Positions 33,063 to 42,672 of a DNA stretch of 64,000 nucleotides are shown here, piece by piece. Made by a program: the position numbers and the translations under genes. Below the pieces are notes generated by a model that was not told where the DNA came from, ran no database searches, and saw only the letters and a list, made by a program, of their open reading frames with translations. The DNA lies in NCBI GenBank assembly GCA_027451745.1, contig DAIDIP010000001.1, positions 62,001-126,000 of the forward strand. Direction: 5' to 3'. Source of the stretch: Candidatus Melainabacteria bacterium (GTDB lineage Bacteria; Cyanobacteriota; Vampirovibrionia; Obscuribacterales; Obscuribacteraceae). Within the stretch, counting starts at the first letter, position 1; every line of letters starts with the position of its first letter.

Positions 33063-36000
33063 AAATTATCACCTCGCTCAGTAAATCGCTGGCGCCATTT
33101 ATCACGAAGCCATACGCTAAGGTCGTCTATATAAGCGTGCATAATAGGAATATCAAAAAGGCTAAGAATGGTCCCTACCAAAAGTCCACCTATTATGACT
33201 GTACCAAGTGGTGAATAGGCATCCATGCCAGTCTTTGGGAAAAGAGCAACTGGCAACATAACTATGATGGTTATAATCGAGGTCATAAGAATAGGTCTTA
33301 GTCTAATTGGACAAGCTTTAATAATTGCTTCATTGCGCGACATACCTTGTTCTCTAAAACGTAAGATTTGATCAATTAACAAAATGGCTGTTGTGATGTC
33401 CATTCCAGTAAGAATTATCACTGCCATAATAGAAACCGTAGAAAATGCTTGATGAGCAAGCCATAACGCTACAAATACGCCAGCCAACTCCAACGGCAAA
33501 GAAAAGATCATTTGTAATGGTTGTATAAATCCTCTGAATTGCCCTATCAGCAAAAGAAAAATAAACAGGAGCGCAAGTTGCAAGCCCACAAGCAAGCGCC
33601 CAAAGGAATCCATCATTTGAGTCATATCGCCGCGCATCTCAATCGTATAGCCGGGAGGCCAGTTGAGTTTTGCCATTGCCTTCATCATAACGTCCATGCC
33701 AACATCCATCGAAGGCGGCTCACCAATGCGGTAATAACCCATGACAGTAATTGCGCGTCTCATCTGGTCATGATTAATCAACGTAGGAGCATCTCGATAT
33801 TTGAGACTTGCTAGTGTTTTTAATGGTACTTGCCGACCGTCTGGGGTAGTGATGGTCATAAGCAATAAATCTTGTGGATTTTTTCGCTGAGGCTGGTCGT
33901 ATCTTATTTGTATGGTTCTTTGCCGAATATTAGGGAGTCTATAAAATTCATTAGTTAAGGCACCATTCATTGCGTAATATGCCTGTTCCGATATTTGTTG
34001 CGGTGTTAATCCAACTTCAAGAGCACGGCGCGAATCTACTTTTATTTCCCAATCCGGCTTAGACATTGCCCAATCAGTAGCCATCTGATGCATGCCCAGA
34101 GTATTCTTAGCTATTTCTGCTACTTGTTGAGCCATTGCGCTCAGAATTCCTGTATCCGGGCCGGTCACTAAAATGGAAATAGGTGCTTGCGAGCTCGCCA
34201 TAACATCTGAGCCCATTTCTTTAATTTGAAAGCGCCTGATACTTGGAATTTCGGCTACTGCTTGTTCTTGGATACGATCTATAATTTGCCAAATATTTTT
34301 CTTGCGAGCGTCCTTGTCACTGAAAGTGATCATAAAAGTTGCTGTATTAACTTGCTGCATGCTATAGCCATTAAAGTATGTGCCACCCGGGTCAACGCCT
34401 ATTTCTGAAGACACATGCTGAATTTCTGGATATTGCAGCATAAGATGTTCAACTCGCTTAGTAATCTTTTCAGTTTGCTCAAAAGAAGAACTCGCGTCCG
34501 TTTCCAATACTCCATACGCTTGACCTACATCAGCAAGCGGCATCATTTCACTGCCAATGAAATTGTAAAAAGTAAAGCCAATAACTATGGTTATTAATAT
34601 TCGGGTTAAGTTGAGAAAACGATGTTCAAGCATCCAAGCGATGCAAGACGCATAACTATTTTCTAGTTTAGTTAAAAATCGATCAAAAGGTATACTTACT
34701 CTCTCCTTTAACACCTTTCCAAAACGAGTTTTTGCCCTTTCTGATTGGTCGTGCACCCGTAGTATTTTCTCTGCCAAAACAGCCGTTAATGTGAGCGAGA
34801 CAAAGAAAGAGGCCAGTAATCCAAAGATAATAGGCCAGACAAGACCAACAAACATTTGCTCGACAATGCCGCCGCAGAAAAGAAGAGGCAGCAAAGCAAA
34901 AATAAGGACCATTGTAGAAGCTGCAACAGCTAATCGAACTTCTGTAATACCATCAATCGTGGCTGTGCGAGGGTCTTTGCCCATACGCAAATGTCTTTCG
35001 ATTGAATGGATGTCAATAATTGAGTCATCGACCAACCGACCAATCGACAAAAGAAGCCCTATAAGAGTCGAGCTATTGAGCGTCATTCCAAGCGGAACTA
35101 GACAGAGAACTGCCATAGACAACGAAATAGGTATAGTTATCATTGAAATCAGCGTGCCGCGCCAATCCCCAATAAATAGAAATACAGCAATTCCAGTCAG
35201 CACCACCGCAATAGCAAGTTCCTCAACCATGTTATTCATTAGGATTTGAACAAACTTAGAATTATCGTAACTGGCTTCAAACTTGAGCCCTGAGTATTCT
35301 TTTTGTAGTTGTGCAATTTCTTTTTCGATGCCACGTATCACTTCAGGAGAGCTGGCTGAAGGTTCTTGTATGATACTGATTTCAACGCCTTGATCTATTT
35401 TGCCGTCATGCACATGATGATAAGCTGCGCGCCGTTCCCAAAACGTATCAACAACTCGGGCTATGTCTTTCACATAAATAATACGATCGCCGATAGCTTT
35501 TATCGGATAGTTTTCCACTTCGCTTGAATTTTTCGCTAGAGTATCTATCCTTACTATCGCTTCGTTTTCTTTTGTGGTAAGTCTACCGGCGGGTCTAGCA
35601 ACGTTCTGCTTATCCAAAGCATCGCGCACATCTAAAATCGAAAGACTATAAGCAGTAAGTTTGTTTCTGTCGACCAGTATTTGTAACTGCCTCTTAAAAC
35701 CACCAAAGGTATAGATTGACCAGACATGCGGCACTCGTTTCAATCGATTGGTAATTTCATTATCTGCAAATTCTCTAAGCCTCACTTCATCCCAACCAGG
35801 AGCAGTAAGGTTGTAAGTTAAAACTGGCAAATTGAGAGGGTCGATAGGTAATACCCACGATGGTTTTAAATTAGCTCCAGTGACGGGCAAATCCGCTTGC
35901 ACAACATTCATTAGTGCTTGCACATCTACAAGAGCGCGCTTCATATCTGTACCGTATGGAAATTCTAGTGAGACCATAGAAAAACCGTCTTGAGACGAAG

Positions 36001-36307
36001 AGCGTATATACCGTACCCCTTTTATATCAACCATGCGTTCTTCAATCGGCTTACTTATATAAAGCTCCATGTCTTCAGATGAAAGCCCTGGCTGCATTGT
36101 AATCACACCGATCATTGGGCTCTCGACATAGGGCATAAGGCGCTTCGGCATATAAAAGCCTATTGCCGCCACTGCCAGTAAAACAACTGCCAAATAGAAT
36201 GCTGCAATTGCATAGGGATGATCTATCGACCAGGCAGTTACATTGAAGTGGTTTCTGTCCGGTTTTGCAGGCCCATTTATTTCAGACATATTAGTGAAAT
36301 TTGTCAT
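33059..36307 (-). CDS. RND efflux pump, metal-associated by context
   Basis: The protein of about 1082 residues has full RND architecture with paired periplasmic domains. The fourth-span segment LLSIGRLVDDSIIDIHSIERH carries a Val-Asp-Asp charge relay but does not match the CzcA DFG..VDG pattern, so the substrate cannot be read from it. The partner fusion protein has a metal-binding domain, and the preceding gene is Cys-rich, favouring a metal. ATG at 36307 directly follows the partner's stop; a TTG at 36322 is possible. Confidence 0.9.
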   Translation of the reverse strand: MTNFTNMSEINGPAKPDRNHFNVTAWSIDHPYAIAAFYLAVVLLAVAAIGFYMPKRLMPYVESPMIGVITMQPGLSSEDMELYISKPIEERMVDIKGVRYIRSSSQDGFSMVSLEFPYGTDMKRALVDVQALMNVVQADLPVTGANLKPSWVLPIDPLNLPVLTYNLTAPGWDEVRLREFADNEITNRLKRVPHVWSIYTFGGFKRQLQILVDRNKLTAYSLSILDVRDALDKQNVARPAGRLTTKENEAIVRIDTLAKNSSEVENYPIKAIGDRIIYVKDIARVVDTFWERRAAYHHVHDGKIDQGVEISIIQEPSASSPEVIRGIEKEIAQLQKEYSGLKFEASYDNSKFVQILMNNMVEELAIAVVLTGIAVFLFIGDWRGTLISMITIPISLSMAVLCLVPLGMTLNSSTLIGLLLSIGRLVDDSIIDIHSIERHLRMGKDPRTATIDGITEVRLAVAASTMVLIFALLPLLFCGGIVEQMFVGLVWPIIFGLLASFFVSLTLTAVLAEKILRVHDQSERAKTRFGKVLKERVSIPFDRFLTKLENSYASCIAWMLEHRFLNLTRILITIVIGFTFYNFIGSEMMPLADVGQAYGVLETDASSSFEQTEKITKRVEHLMLQYPEIQHVSSEIGVDPGGTYFNGYSMQQVNTATFMITFSDKDARKKNIWQIIDRIQEQAVAEIPSIRRFQIKEMGSDVMASSQAPISILVTGPDTGILSAMAQQVAEIAKNTLGMHQMATDWAMSKPDWEIKVDSRRALEVGLTPQQISEQAYYAMNGALTNEFYRLPNIRQRTIQIRYDQPQRKNPQDLLLMTITTPDGRQVPLKTLASLKYRDAPTLINHDQMRRAITVMGYYRIGEPPSMDVGMDVMMKAMAKLNWPPGYTIEMRGDMTQMMDSFGRLLVGLQLALLFIFLLLIGQFRGFIQPLQMIFSLPLELAGVFVALWLAHQAFSTVSIMAVIILTGMDITTAILLIDQILRFREQGMSRNEAIIKACPIRLRPILMTSIITIIVMLPVALFPKTGMDAYSPLGTVIIGGLLVGTILSLFDIPIMHAYIDDLSVWLRDKWRQRFTERGDNL

Positions 36308-36308
36308 A

Positions 36309-38267
36309 TTAAGGAATATCAATATCGATAGTAGTAGTTTGATTATTGACGCGTAGAATAATTTGCCACAATCCGCTCATAAAGTTAGTCGGCAACTCGT
36401 AAGTACCTTTTCCTTTTTCTATCGCAGACAGCTCAGGTCCAGGCATATTCATGGCGGGCATTGAGGTCTTAGCACTAATGGAAGCACCTGTAACCGGTTT
36501 TGAATCCATGCTTAAAATAGTGCACTCTAGTTTGTTATTACTTCCTTTGGGTGGCCCCGGAAGCACACTGAAACGCAGATGCATGCCTTCCAGTTCTATA
36601 TCATTTGTCCAATTGTTTTCTGAATCAAGACGATTAGCTTGCACTTTGTAAGCAGTTGGCAATATCGCTGGTCCTGACTCCCCCCATTCTGTGGCGATTA
36701 CCGGTAGTCCGTTTTCGAGTGAGGAATAACCTTGATAAATAACTTGATCGCCTTCACTTAGTCCAGAAGTTACTTCGGTATTTTGGTCATCGGACACCCC
36801 TGTAGTTACTGCAGTGAGCTGTGCTGTCAAACCGCCCGATGAAGTCATGGGTACAAGCATCATTCCACATATAGGACACTTCCCCGGCTTATCTGTTCTA
36901 ATTTGATGATGCATAACGCATGTGTATTTGGTGTCGCCAGCAGTACCAGCGCCAATCGCTCGCCAAGCCTGAGCTTTTCCTTCGCGCCAAACAACGGCGC
37001 TTGAAGGAATAACCAAAGCATTTTCTTTTCCCGTGCTAATTCGCATAACAACATAGTCACCGGGAAGCAAATGAAAAGATGAAAGGTTTGGAAGGGTTCG
37101 AGAATTCGAACTTTTATCCAACAATCTTGGCCCCATGTTGTCTACTAGCGCTTCTACAATCACGGTCCTTGTGCTGACATCAGCCGCTGGAAAGATTGAC
37201 GTTATATTTGCTTCAATTTGATCATCAGCCAATTCAGAGCTTTTTATGTAGACAGTATTACCAACAGTAATTTTGTCCGCATCAGCAGATGCTACTTCAG
37301 CTTGCACACGAACCTTTTTCAAATGACTAATTTTTAGAATTAGCATCCCCGGACTAACGACCACACCAGGACTAACCAGGCGCTTTATTACCACCCCTTC
37401 AGACTGTGCTTGGATACGGGTATAGCTGTCAGTTATGTCGGCTGTCAGTGTGGCTGCTTCCGCTTCTCGTGCTGCAAAGACAATGTGTCCTACATGGTGC
37501 GCGGCAGCTTCGTACGCCGCATTTGCCGCTAATCTGGCGCTTTTGGCTTGATTCTGTTTAGCGACAAGTTGCCTAACTTTGGCAGCCGCCTGATTGTATT
37601 TATTTAATTCGTCATCATATTCTTGCTGAGAAATTACTTGCCCTTTAAGCAAATTCGCTTCACGCTTAATTTCGGGCGACCAATATTCCAAATCGGATCT
37701 CGCTTGCTGTAACTCATCCGCTGCTGCAGATTCAGCAAATTTTGCCGCTTCCAAATAATAAGACTTTTCGGACAATTCTTGACGCGCAATGCTTGCATTG
37801 TTCATAGCCGCCTCGCTAGCATAGCGACTTTCAGATAATTTGCTTGCATATTCTGATCGGTCTGTCGGATCTAACTGCACTAAAAGCTGTCCCTTTTTGA
37901 CAGTGTTTCCCGGATAGACAGGCATAGACACTATTCGACCGGTCAAGCGTGGGAAGACATCTTCGTCTTCATAGGCTTGCACTGTGCCGGTATAAGTGAC
38001 AAAACCTTCTATTGCTTCCCTTTTAGCTATGGCAATTGCAACAGGAATTGCTCCGCGCGGTGGCTGCATGGCAGACATATCCATCGCTTGGGACTCAATA
38101 ACGCTCATTTGTCCAGGTTTTTTAAAATGTTGGACTATGAATGCACAGATTCCAATAACCATTGCAAGGGCCATTAGTGACCAGAAGTTCCGCTTAATCC
38201 AGTCCCGGAAACGGCTCGAAGCTGATGAGCGCCCAATATCGATCGGTCTATTTTGATCTAAATTCAT
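36309..38267 (-). CDS. Membrane fusion protein with heavy-metal-binding and YtkA-like domains
   Basis: The 652-residue protein is long for its class. It has a membrane anchor (residues 27-47), a fusion-protein core with a coiled-coil hairpin (residues 80-300), a heavy-metal-binding insert at residues 447-475 (YTCVMHHQIRTDKPGKCPIC then GMM), and after residue 555 an immunoglobulin-like YtkA/FixH-type domain with the Met-rich TSMPAMNMPGPE. HMBD and Met clusters occur in CusB-type copper/silver systems, so copper or silver is the favoured substrate by inference. Confidence 0.9.
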   Translation of the reverse strand: MNLDQNRPIDIGRSSASSRFRDWIKRNFWSLMALAMVIGICAFIVQHFKKPGQMSVIESQAMDMSAMQPPRGAIPVAIAIAKREAIEGFVTYTGTVQAYEDEDVFPRLTGRIVSMPVYPGNTVKKGQLLVQLDPTDRSEYASKLSESRYASEAAMNNASIARQELSEKSYYLEAAKFAESAAADELQQARSDLEYWSPEIKREANLLKGQVISQQEYDDELNKYNQAAAKVRQLVAKQNQAKSARLAANAAYEAAAHHVGHIVFAAREAEAATLTADITDSYTRIQAQSEGVVIKRLVSPGVVVSPGMLILKISHLKKVRVQAEVASADADKITVGNTVYIKSSELADDQIEANITSIFPAADVSTRTVIVEALVDNMGPRLLDKSSNSRTLPNLSSFHLLPGDYVVMRISTGKENALVIPSSAVVWREGKAQAWRAIGAGTAGDTKYTCVMHHQIRTDKPGKCPICGMMLVPMTSSGGLTAQLTAVTTGVSDDQNTEVTSGLSEGDQVIYQGYSSLENGLPVIATEWGESGPAILPTAYKVQANRLDSENNWTNDIELEGMHLRFSVLPGPPKGSNNKLECTILSMDSKPVTGASISAKTSMPAMNMPGPELSAIEKGKGTYELPTNFMSGLWQIILRVNNQTTTIDIDIP

Positions 38268-38317
38268 TTAATGAATCACTTGCAAAACAAGTGCCCTCTT
38301 TTCGACTAAAAACACCA

Positions 38318-38338
38318 CAAAAGCCAGTACGGCTTTTG
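38318..38338 (-). terminator. Stem-loop between the Cys-rich gene and the fusion-protein gene
   Basis: A perfect 8-bp stem, caaaagcc and ggcttttg, surrounds agtac. On the minus strand it is followed at some distance by GTGTTTTTAG. It may be a partial terminator or processing site reducing readthrough from 38363-38767 into the efflux genes. Confidence 0.4.
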
Positions 38339-38362
38339 CAAGACTTAAGTCAAAAAGAGAAT

Positions 38363-38767
38363 TTAAATTCTAAGAACACGATTTAAAAGATATAGAGTTG
38401 CTTTGGGCGGATGCCATTGTGCTAACTCTAATACGTCATTACAGGACTTAAAGCTGGCAATGACATTTATGAGCGAGGCTACTGATGATAAAACAATCTT
38501 AAATACTGTCTCTTCGTTCACTCGTAGGCTTAGGCTGCCAAGCACAGCTGCCTCTGGCTCTGAGGCACAACTACAGTGCTCTATATGGATGAGCGATTTC
38601 ACATTAGTGGAGCTGTGACAACAATTAGACTCGCCCCTGCAACAACTATGCGCCGTTTGCGGTGCGCTAACGCAATTATTTACACAGTCCGACTTGACAA
38701 GCTGAACGGGATTAATCGTCAGCACTATTAGAGTAATTACGATTGTAGTCAAGCGGGTGAAAGACAT
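38363..38767 (-). CDS. Exported Cys-rich protein heading the second RND operon
   Basis: The 134-residue protein has a signal peptide (LTTIVITLIVLTINPVQLVKS), ten or more cysteines in pairs (CVNNCV, SCCRGESNCCHSS, HCSCAS) and a C-terminus WHPPKATLYLLNRVLRI. It shares the layout of the protein at 28954-29334, and its N-terminus matches the partial gene at 1-79. A periplasmic metal-binding role is inferred from the cysteines and the adjacent RND genes. Confidence 0.78.
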   Translation of the reverse strand: MSFTRLTTIVITLIVLTINPVQLVKSDCVNNCVSAPQTAHSCCRGESNCCHSSTNVKSLIHIEHCSCASEPEAAVLGSLSLRVNEETVFKIVLSSVASLINVIASFKSCNDVLELAQWHPPKATLYLLNRVLRI

Positions 38768-38828
38768 AACGCCATCTGTTTGGAACTATAAATTAATTAT
38801 ATCCATAAATTGGAACTTGAGGCATGCC

Positions 38829-38996
38829 TCAAATAATAAAATCCTTATCTTTCCTACCACATGGATTATTCACAACTACTCCGTGCAATTTAAATAGCCC
38901 TTTTTCACGGCGCCCAACGGCGAACACGCCAGCAATAAATAATGGGATTGCGGGTAATAGACCTTGGATGACAATTTGAATACAGCACCAGTTGCC
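38829..38996 (-). pseudogene. Start-less copy of the 57-residue membrane protein
   Basis: The frame NWCCIQIVIQGLLPAIPLFI, then AGVFAVGRREKGLF and NNPCGRKDK, aligns with the protein at 150-323. The ATG of that gene is GGC here, and a TAG lies in frame immediately upstream, so no start remains. It precedes the full Cys-rich gene at 38363-38767, the same order as 150-323 and 1-79, but without the MerR gene. Confidence 0.75.
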
Positions 38997-39072
38997 CTAA
39001 ATTTGAATGACCGGATATTTTGAATCGTTCGGAGCGGGATGCCTACACAACTCAGATAGGTCATTGCGATTC

Positions 39073-40515
39073 TCAGAAGGCCTTCACCCCGTCCTCAAGC
39101 TCTTCTAAGAGCTGCAGCCTTTGTTCGGCTCGCCTTTGATTTGGTCCTGCAGCTGCCTTTCTTTCAGCGACAGATTCTCTGACCCTCTGTTGTAAGATAT
39201 CAAACATCGAGTAATTATAGATCGGTGAAAAGACAATCCCGCCAATACCAAAATCAATTAACGCTTGTTTGGGATCTCGATAATGCCCGAAACCACCAAC
39301 TGCCAGCATAGTTCCGGCTGCGACGGTACTGCCACCGATGTATGCACTTTTCAACAGGGAGCTTTTAAAATGAGTTGAAGGATTCTCAAAGACGGCGGGT
39401 GGATCCGAACGAAACATGGACAATTGATGTTTATAGGTCTCTAAACGCTTTATCAATGAACCAGATTGAGCAAGCTCTGTTGTTAGGCAGTGGTTCTTTG
39501 TGGCTTCGATCTTGTTTAGTAATGCATCAACCTGTTGAGTATCGGCTTCTCTCACGTTCGGCAACATAGCAAGAAGACGTTGCTTCTCGTGCTGGGACGC
39601 CAGCTTTTGCAGGTAGGTTACTAATACAGGTCGAGGAATGAGCAGGACTCCCCCAATCGCAAAACCAAGTCCGGCAGTGCCTGTTAGTCTTATGTTTTTA
39701 GTTTGGGCGGAGACGAGGCCGGGCAATGCTCCTGCATAACCTTGAGTTGCCGCAGAGGAAGCTGTGATCAAATCATTGAGCAGTCCTGCTGCCCGTGCGC
39801 GCTTGATATTGGCACAAGCGTTGATAAAATTAACACACGTCATACTACGAATCATTTGTAGCCCGTCATCTTCTGTCTGGAGAATGTTCATCTGTTCCGC
39901 TGACACTCGGCTTTTCTTGTCTTCCACTAGTGCAGCCCGTTTAGTAAGTAATGCGAATATCTCTTGATCGGCGGCTACAAAATATTTTTCCGCGTCTCTC
40001 ACCCCTAAACCTTTCCGCTGGATCTCATGGTTCCGCCTGGCGTCAAAAGCCGCCTCCGAAGCCATTCCAACAAGAGTTATTGAGTTGCTAATCATGGATT
40101 GAATAGGCGCCGCACTATATTGAGCCTTCGTCCCCTTGGCTGGATCGTTGAAGTTTTTCCAACTAACAATCGTTAATGAGAGCGCATTGCCTTCCGCAGC
40201 TGCTAGCGACGCCATGTTCCAAGCAAAAATACGCCAGGCCCGGCCCCCACGCTTTTTGAAATGTTCCAATCGAAAGCTGGACACCCACTTGTACAGCGCA
40301 AATTGGAGCTTAATAACGCGTTCAGTAAGTCTGTCTACCGACTGAAAGTCATCGGCATCAGATAGTGTTTCCGTCCGAGTTGTATCCACATTTGCCGTTG
40401 CAACGGCTGTGAAGGAGAAGCATGGGGGGCCGGCAATAAGAGATAAGCAAACGATAGTGCGACTTAGGTGCCAAGCACGAAAAAAAGTATTGCTCTTCCA
40501 AATTTTAGACTTCAT
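39073..40515 (-). CDS. Hypothetical exported or membrane protein after acr3
   Basis: The protein of about 480 residues has a signal-like start (MKSKIWKSNTFFRAWHLSR then TIVCLSLIAG), a helical, Arg/Ala-rich middle and two or three hydrophobic segments (LTGTAGLGFAIGGVLLIP, AAGTMLAVGGFGH). ATG at 40515 was chosen because it begins the signal peptide and falls 26 bases after acr3 ends; longer starts overlap acr3. No family is recognised. Position suggests cotranscription with the ars operon without proving a role in it. Confidence 0.65.
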   Translation of the reverse strand: MKSKIWKSNTFFRAWHLSRTIVCLSLIAGPPCFSFTAVATANVDTTRTETLSDADDFQSVDRLTERVIKLQFALYKWVSSFRLEHFKKRGGRAWRIFAWNMASLAAAEGNALSLTIVSWKNFNDPAKGTKAQYSAAPIQSMISNSITLVGMASEAAFDARRNHEIQRKGLGVRDAEKYFVAADQEIFALLTKRAALVEDKKSRVSAEQMNILQTEDDGLQMIRSMTCVNFINACANIKRARAAGLLNDLITASSAATQGYAGALPGLVSAQTKNIRLTGTAGLGFAIGGVLLIPRPVLVTYLQKLASQHEKQRLLAMLPNVREADTQQVDALLNKIEATKNHCLTTELAQSGSLIKRLETYKHQLSMFRSDPPAVFENPSTHFKSSLLKSAYIGGSTVAAGTMLAVGGFGHYRDPKQALIDFGIGGIVFSPIYNYSMFDILQQRVRESVAERKAAAGPNQRRAEQRLQLLEELEDGVKAF

Positions 40516-40540
40516 GACGTTAGTAAGCCCAAATCGCCCG

Positions 40541-41629
40541 TCATTGAGTAACTTTCGCGATCTGTCCTTTCTCATACCAAAGTTTGCTGCAATTGACGAT
40601 TTTAACAACTGACAACATCACGGGCACTTCAATCAGCACGCCGACAACCGTCGCTAAGGCCGCGCCGGAATTTAAGCCAAATAGACTTATGGCTGTGGCT
40701 ACTGCTAGCTCGAAAAAGTTGCTAGAGCCAATCAGAGCAGACGGACAAGCTACGCAGTGAGCAACACCAAACTGTTTATTCAGCAGGTATGCAAAGGCTG
40801 AATTGAAATAGACCTGAATCAGAATCGGCACCGCAAGAATGACGATAACCATCGGTTGCTTAATGATAGCATAGCCTTGAAAGCCAAATAGTAAAACCAA
40901 CGTTGCAAGAAGGGGGACTAATGATAGCGGGTGCAATTTCTTCAAAACACCTTCGAGAGCTTCAGTACCAGCCTTTAGCAAGCTACTGCGCCAGAGTTGC
41001 GATAATAAAACCGGAATGACAATGTACAGACCGACAGAAATTAACAGGGTTTCCCAAGGCACCTTAATTGATGAAAGCCCGAGAAGAAACCCAACTATAG
41101 GAGCAAAGGCAAAGACCATAATCAGATCATTTACAGCCACCTGACTGAGCGTAAAATAGGGATCGCCCTTCGTTAGTTGACTCCAAACAAACACCATAGC
41201 GGTGCACGGTGCTGCGGCCAGGATAATTAGACCAGCTATGTAGCTATCGATTTGTGCGGCTGGTAAATAAGGCGCGAAAACATGCCTGATAAAAATGAAG
41301 GCGAGGAATGCCATGGAGAATGGCTTGATTGCCCAATTTATAAAGAGCGTGATACTCATACCTCGCCAGTGCTGTTTCACTTGATCGATGGCTTTGAAGT
41401 CGATTTTTAGCAGCATGGGAATAATCATGACCCAAATAAGCAACCCAACTGGGATATTTACGTGAGCTATTTCCATGGCACCGATAGCTTTGAAACTTTC
41501 CGGCAAAAGCTGACCGAGAATGATACCAGCACCGATGCAGAAAAATACCCAAGCGGTCAGCCATCGCTCGAAGAAGCCTATGACTGGTTGAGCTAACTCG
41601 GAATCTTTATCATTTAGTATCGTGCTCAT
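40541..41629 (-). CDS. acr3: ACR3 arsenite efflux transporter
   Basis: The 362-residue protein has ten membrane spans and the ACR3 signature with the essential Cys142 (LAAAPCTAMVFVWS) and the Glu in SSNFFELAVATAI. ACR3 exports As(III) using the proton gradient. It lies 3 bases after the membrane protein at 41633 and is the export step after ArsC reduction. Length and residues are intact. Confidence 0.96.
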   Translation of the reverse strand: MSTILNDKDSELAQPVIGFFERWLTAWVFFCIGAGIILGQLLPESFKAIGAMEIAHVNIPVGLLIWVMIIPMLLKIDFKAIDQVKQHWRGMSITLFINWAIKPFSMAFLAFIFIRHVFAPYLPAAQIDSYIAGLIILAAAPCTAMVFVWSQLTKGDPYFTLSQVAVNDLIMVFAFAPIVGFLLGLSSIKVPWETLLISVGLYIVIPVLLSQLWRSSLLKAGTEALEGVLKKLHPLSLVPLLATLVLLFGFQGYAIIKQPMVIVILAVPILIQVYFNSAFAYLLNKQFGVAHCVACPSALIGSSNFFELAVATAISLFGLNSGAALATVVGVLIEVPVMLSVVKIVNCSKLWYEKGQIAKVTQ

Positions 41630-41632
41630 GAA

Positions 41633-42247
41633 CTACTCTATCTTCTTTTCAATATTGACACGGGTAGGTTCACACTGCGTACCGGTATCGCAACATCCAG
41701 CCGCGGGCTCAGCGCCAGTCTCCTTGGCTCTAGACTGAGAAAGCCACCATACAGAGGCAGCTATGGACAAAGTTGTGACTGCTGCTATCAAAGGCTTAGC
41801 AAAAGGCAAAAACGCAGCGCCAAGTAGGCTGACATAAACGGCTAACATTGGTGAGCCACAGCAGCCCGTCAAGTAACAACCTGCAAAACCAAGTAAGGCC
41901 GACAAACTCATGCCGCCTAACGCTGCTCCCTGCGCAGCTTTAGAGCGCTTTTCCAAAAATTGTCTGATCGCTAGTGACGCAAAAGCAAGGGATAATGCGA
42001 TTGAATAACCGAGCAGGTAAGTTTGGGTTCCAATATAACTGCTATTTCCAGTCGCCGGAGTACTGCACGAGATTCCACAACTTTTGCAGTTGCTTTCCGT
42101 TGCAGCTAACGGTGTTCCCGACATTGCAAACCATGCATAGTGTGCCGCAAATGTGAGAACGAATACAGACAATGGTAACAGCGCTCGGACAATTCTATGA
42201 CTGTTTGGATTCCTTATGGGATCTGTAGTTTCAGTTTGAGCCTTCAT
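41633..42247 (-). CDS. Cys-containing membrane protein of the ars operon
   Basis: The 204-residue protein has four or five membrane spans, a periplasmic-side Cys cluster (NCKSCGISCS), a membrane motif GCYLTGCCGSPMLAVYVSL and a C-terminal cluster GCCDTGTQC. It lies between arsC and acr3 with gaps of 2-3 bases. No named family is recognised. The cysteines and position suggest binding or passing As(III), by inference. Confidence 0.7.
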   Translation of the reverse strand: MKAQTETTDPIRNPNSHRIVRALLPLSVFVLTFAAHYAWFAMSGTPLAATESNCKSCGISCSTPATGNSSYIGTQTYLLGYSIALSLAFASLAIRQFLEKRSKAAQGAALGGMSLSALLGFAGCYLTGCCGSPMLAVYVSLLGAAFLPFAKPLIAAVTTLSIAASVWWLSQSRAKETGAEPAAGCCDTGTQCEPTRVNIEKKIE

Positions 42248-42249
42248 TC

Positions 42250-42672
42250 TTATGCCTTCAGCGGATCGGCGCAGCAGTTTGTAGCATTCAAATCGTGTAG
42301 AAGTTTAAGTACGCGAGTCTTTATTTCATCGCGAATTTGGCAAACTTCCTCATCAGACTTGCCTTTAGGATCTGGTAGTGGCCAATCCTCGCGCTTAAGC
42401 CCTGGCACATACGGGCAAGCCTCACCGCATCCCATCGTTACCAGTAGACCTGCCCCGGTAACTAGTTCTTCAGTGAGAAGCTGAGGTTTGACGTCCGTCA
42501 GATCTATGCCAGCTTGCCTCATTGCGTGCAAAACGCAATCATGAACCTTATCAGCGGGCTGAGTTCCTGCTGACACAGCCTGAGCTTTAGCGGGGTCAGC
42601 GAGCTGATTGAAAAATGCCGCTGCCATCTGCGAGCGTCCGGCATTGTGAACACAGGCGAATATCACTTTCAT
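42250..42672 (-). CDS. arsC: Arsenate reductase, thioredoxin-coupled type
   Basis: The 140-residue protein has the low-molecular-weight phosphatase loop Cys7-VHNAG-Arg13-Ser, the redox pair Cys82 and Cys86 (MGCGEACPYVPG) and the acid loop PLPDPKG. It reduces arsenate to arsenite for export by ACR3. Its start overlaps the end of the arsI-like gene by 4 bases. The tail has an unusual NCCADP. Confidence 0.95.
   Translation of the reverse strand: MKVIFACVHNAGRSQMAAAFFNQLADPAKAQAVSAGTQPADKVHDCVLHAMRQAGIDLTDVKPQLLTEELVTGAGLLVTMGCGEACPYVPGLKREDWPLPDPKGKSDEEVCQIRDEIKTRVLKLLHDLNATNCCADPLKA

Noticed and set aside
38876-39064. 62-codon minus-strand frame with an ATG
   Set aside because: The frame that aligns with the 57-residue membrane protein at 150-323 is a different one; this is a shadow of the start-less pseudogene.
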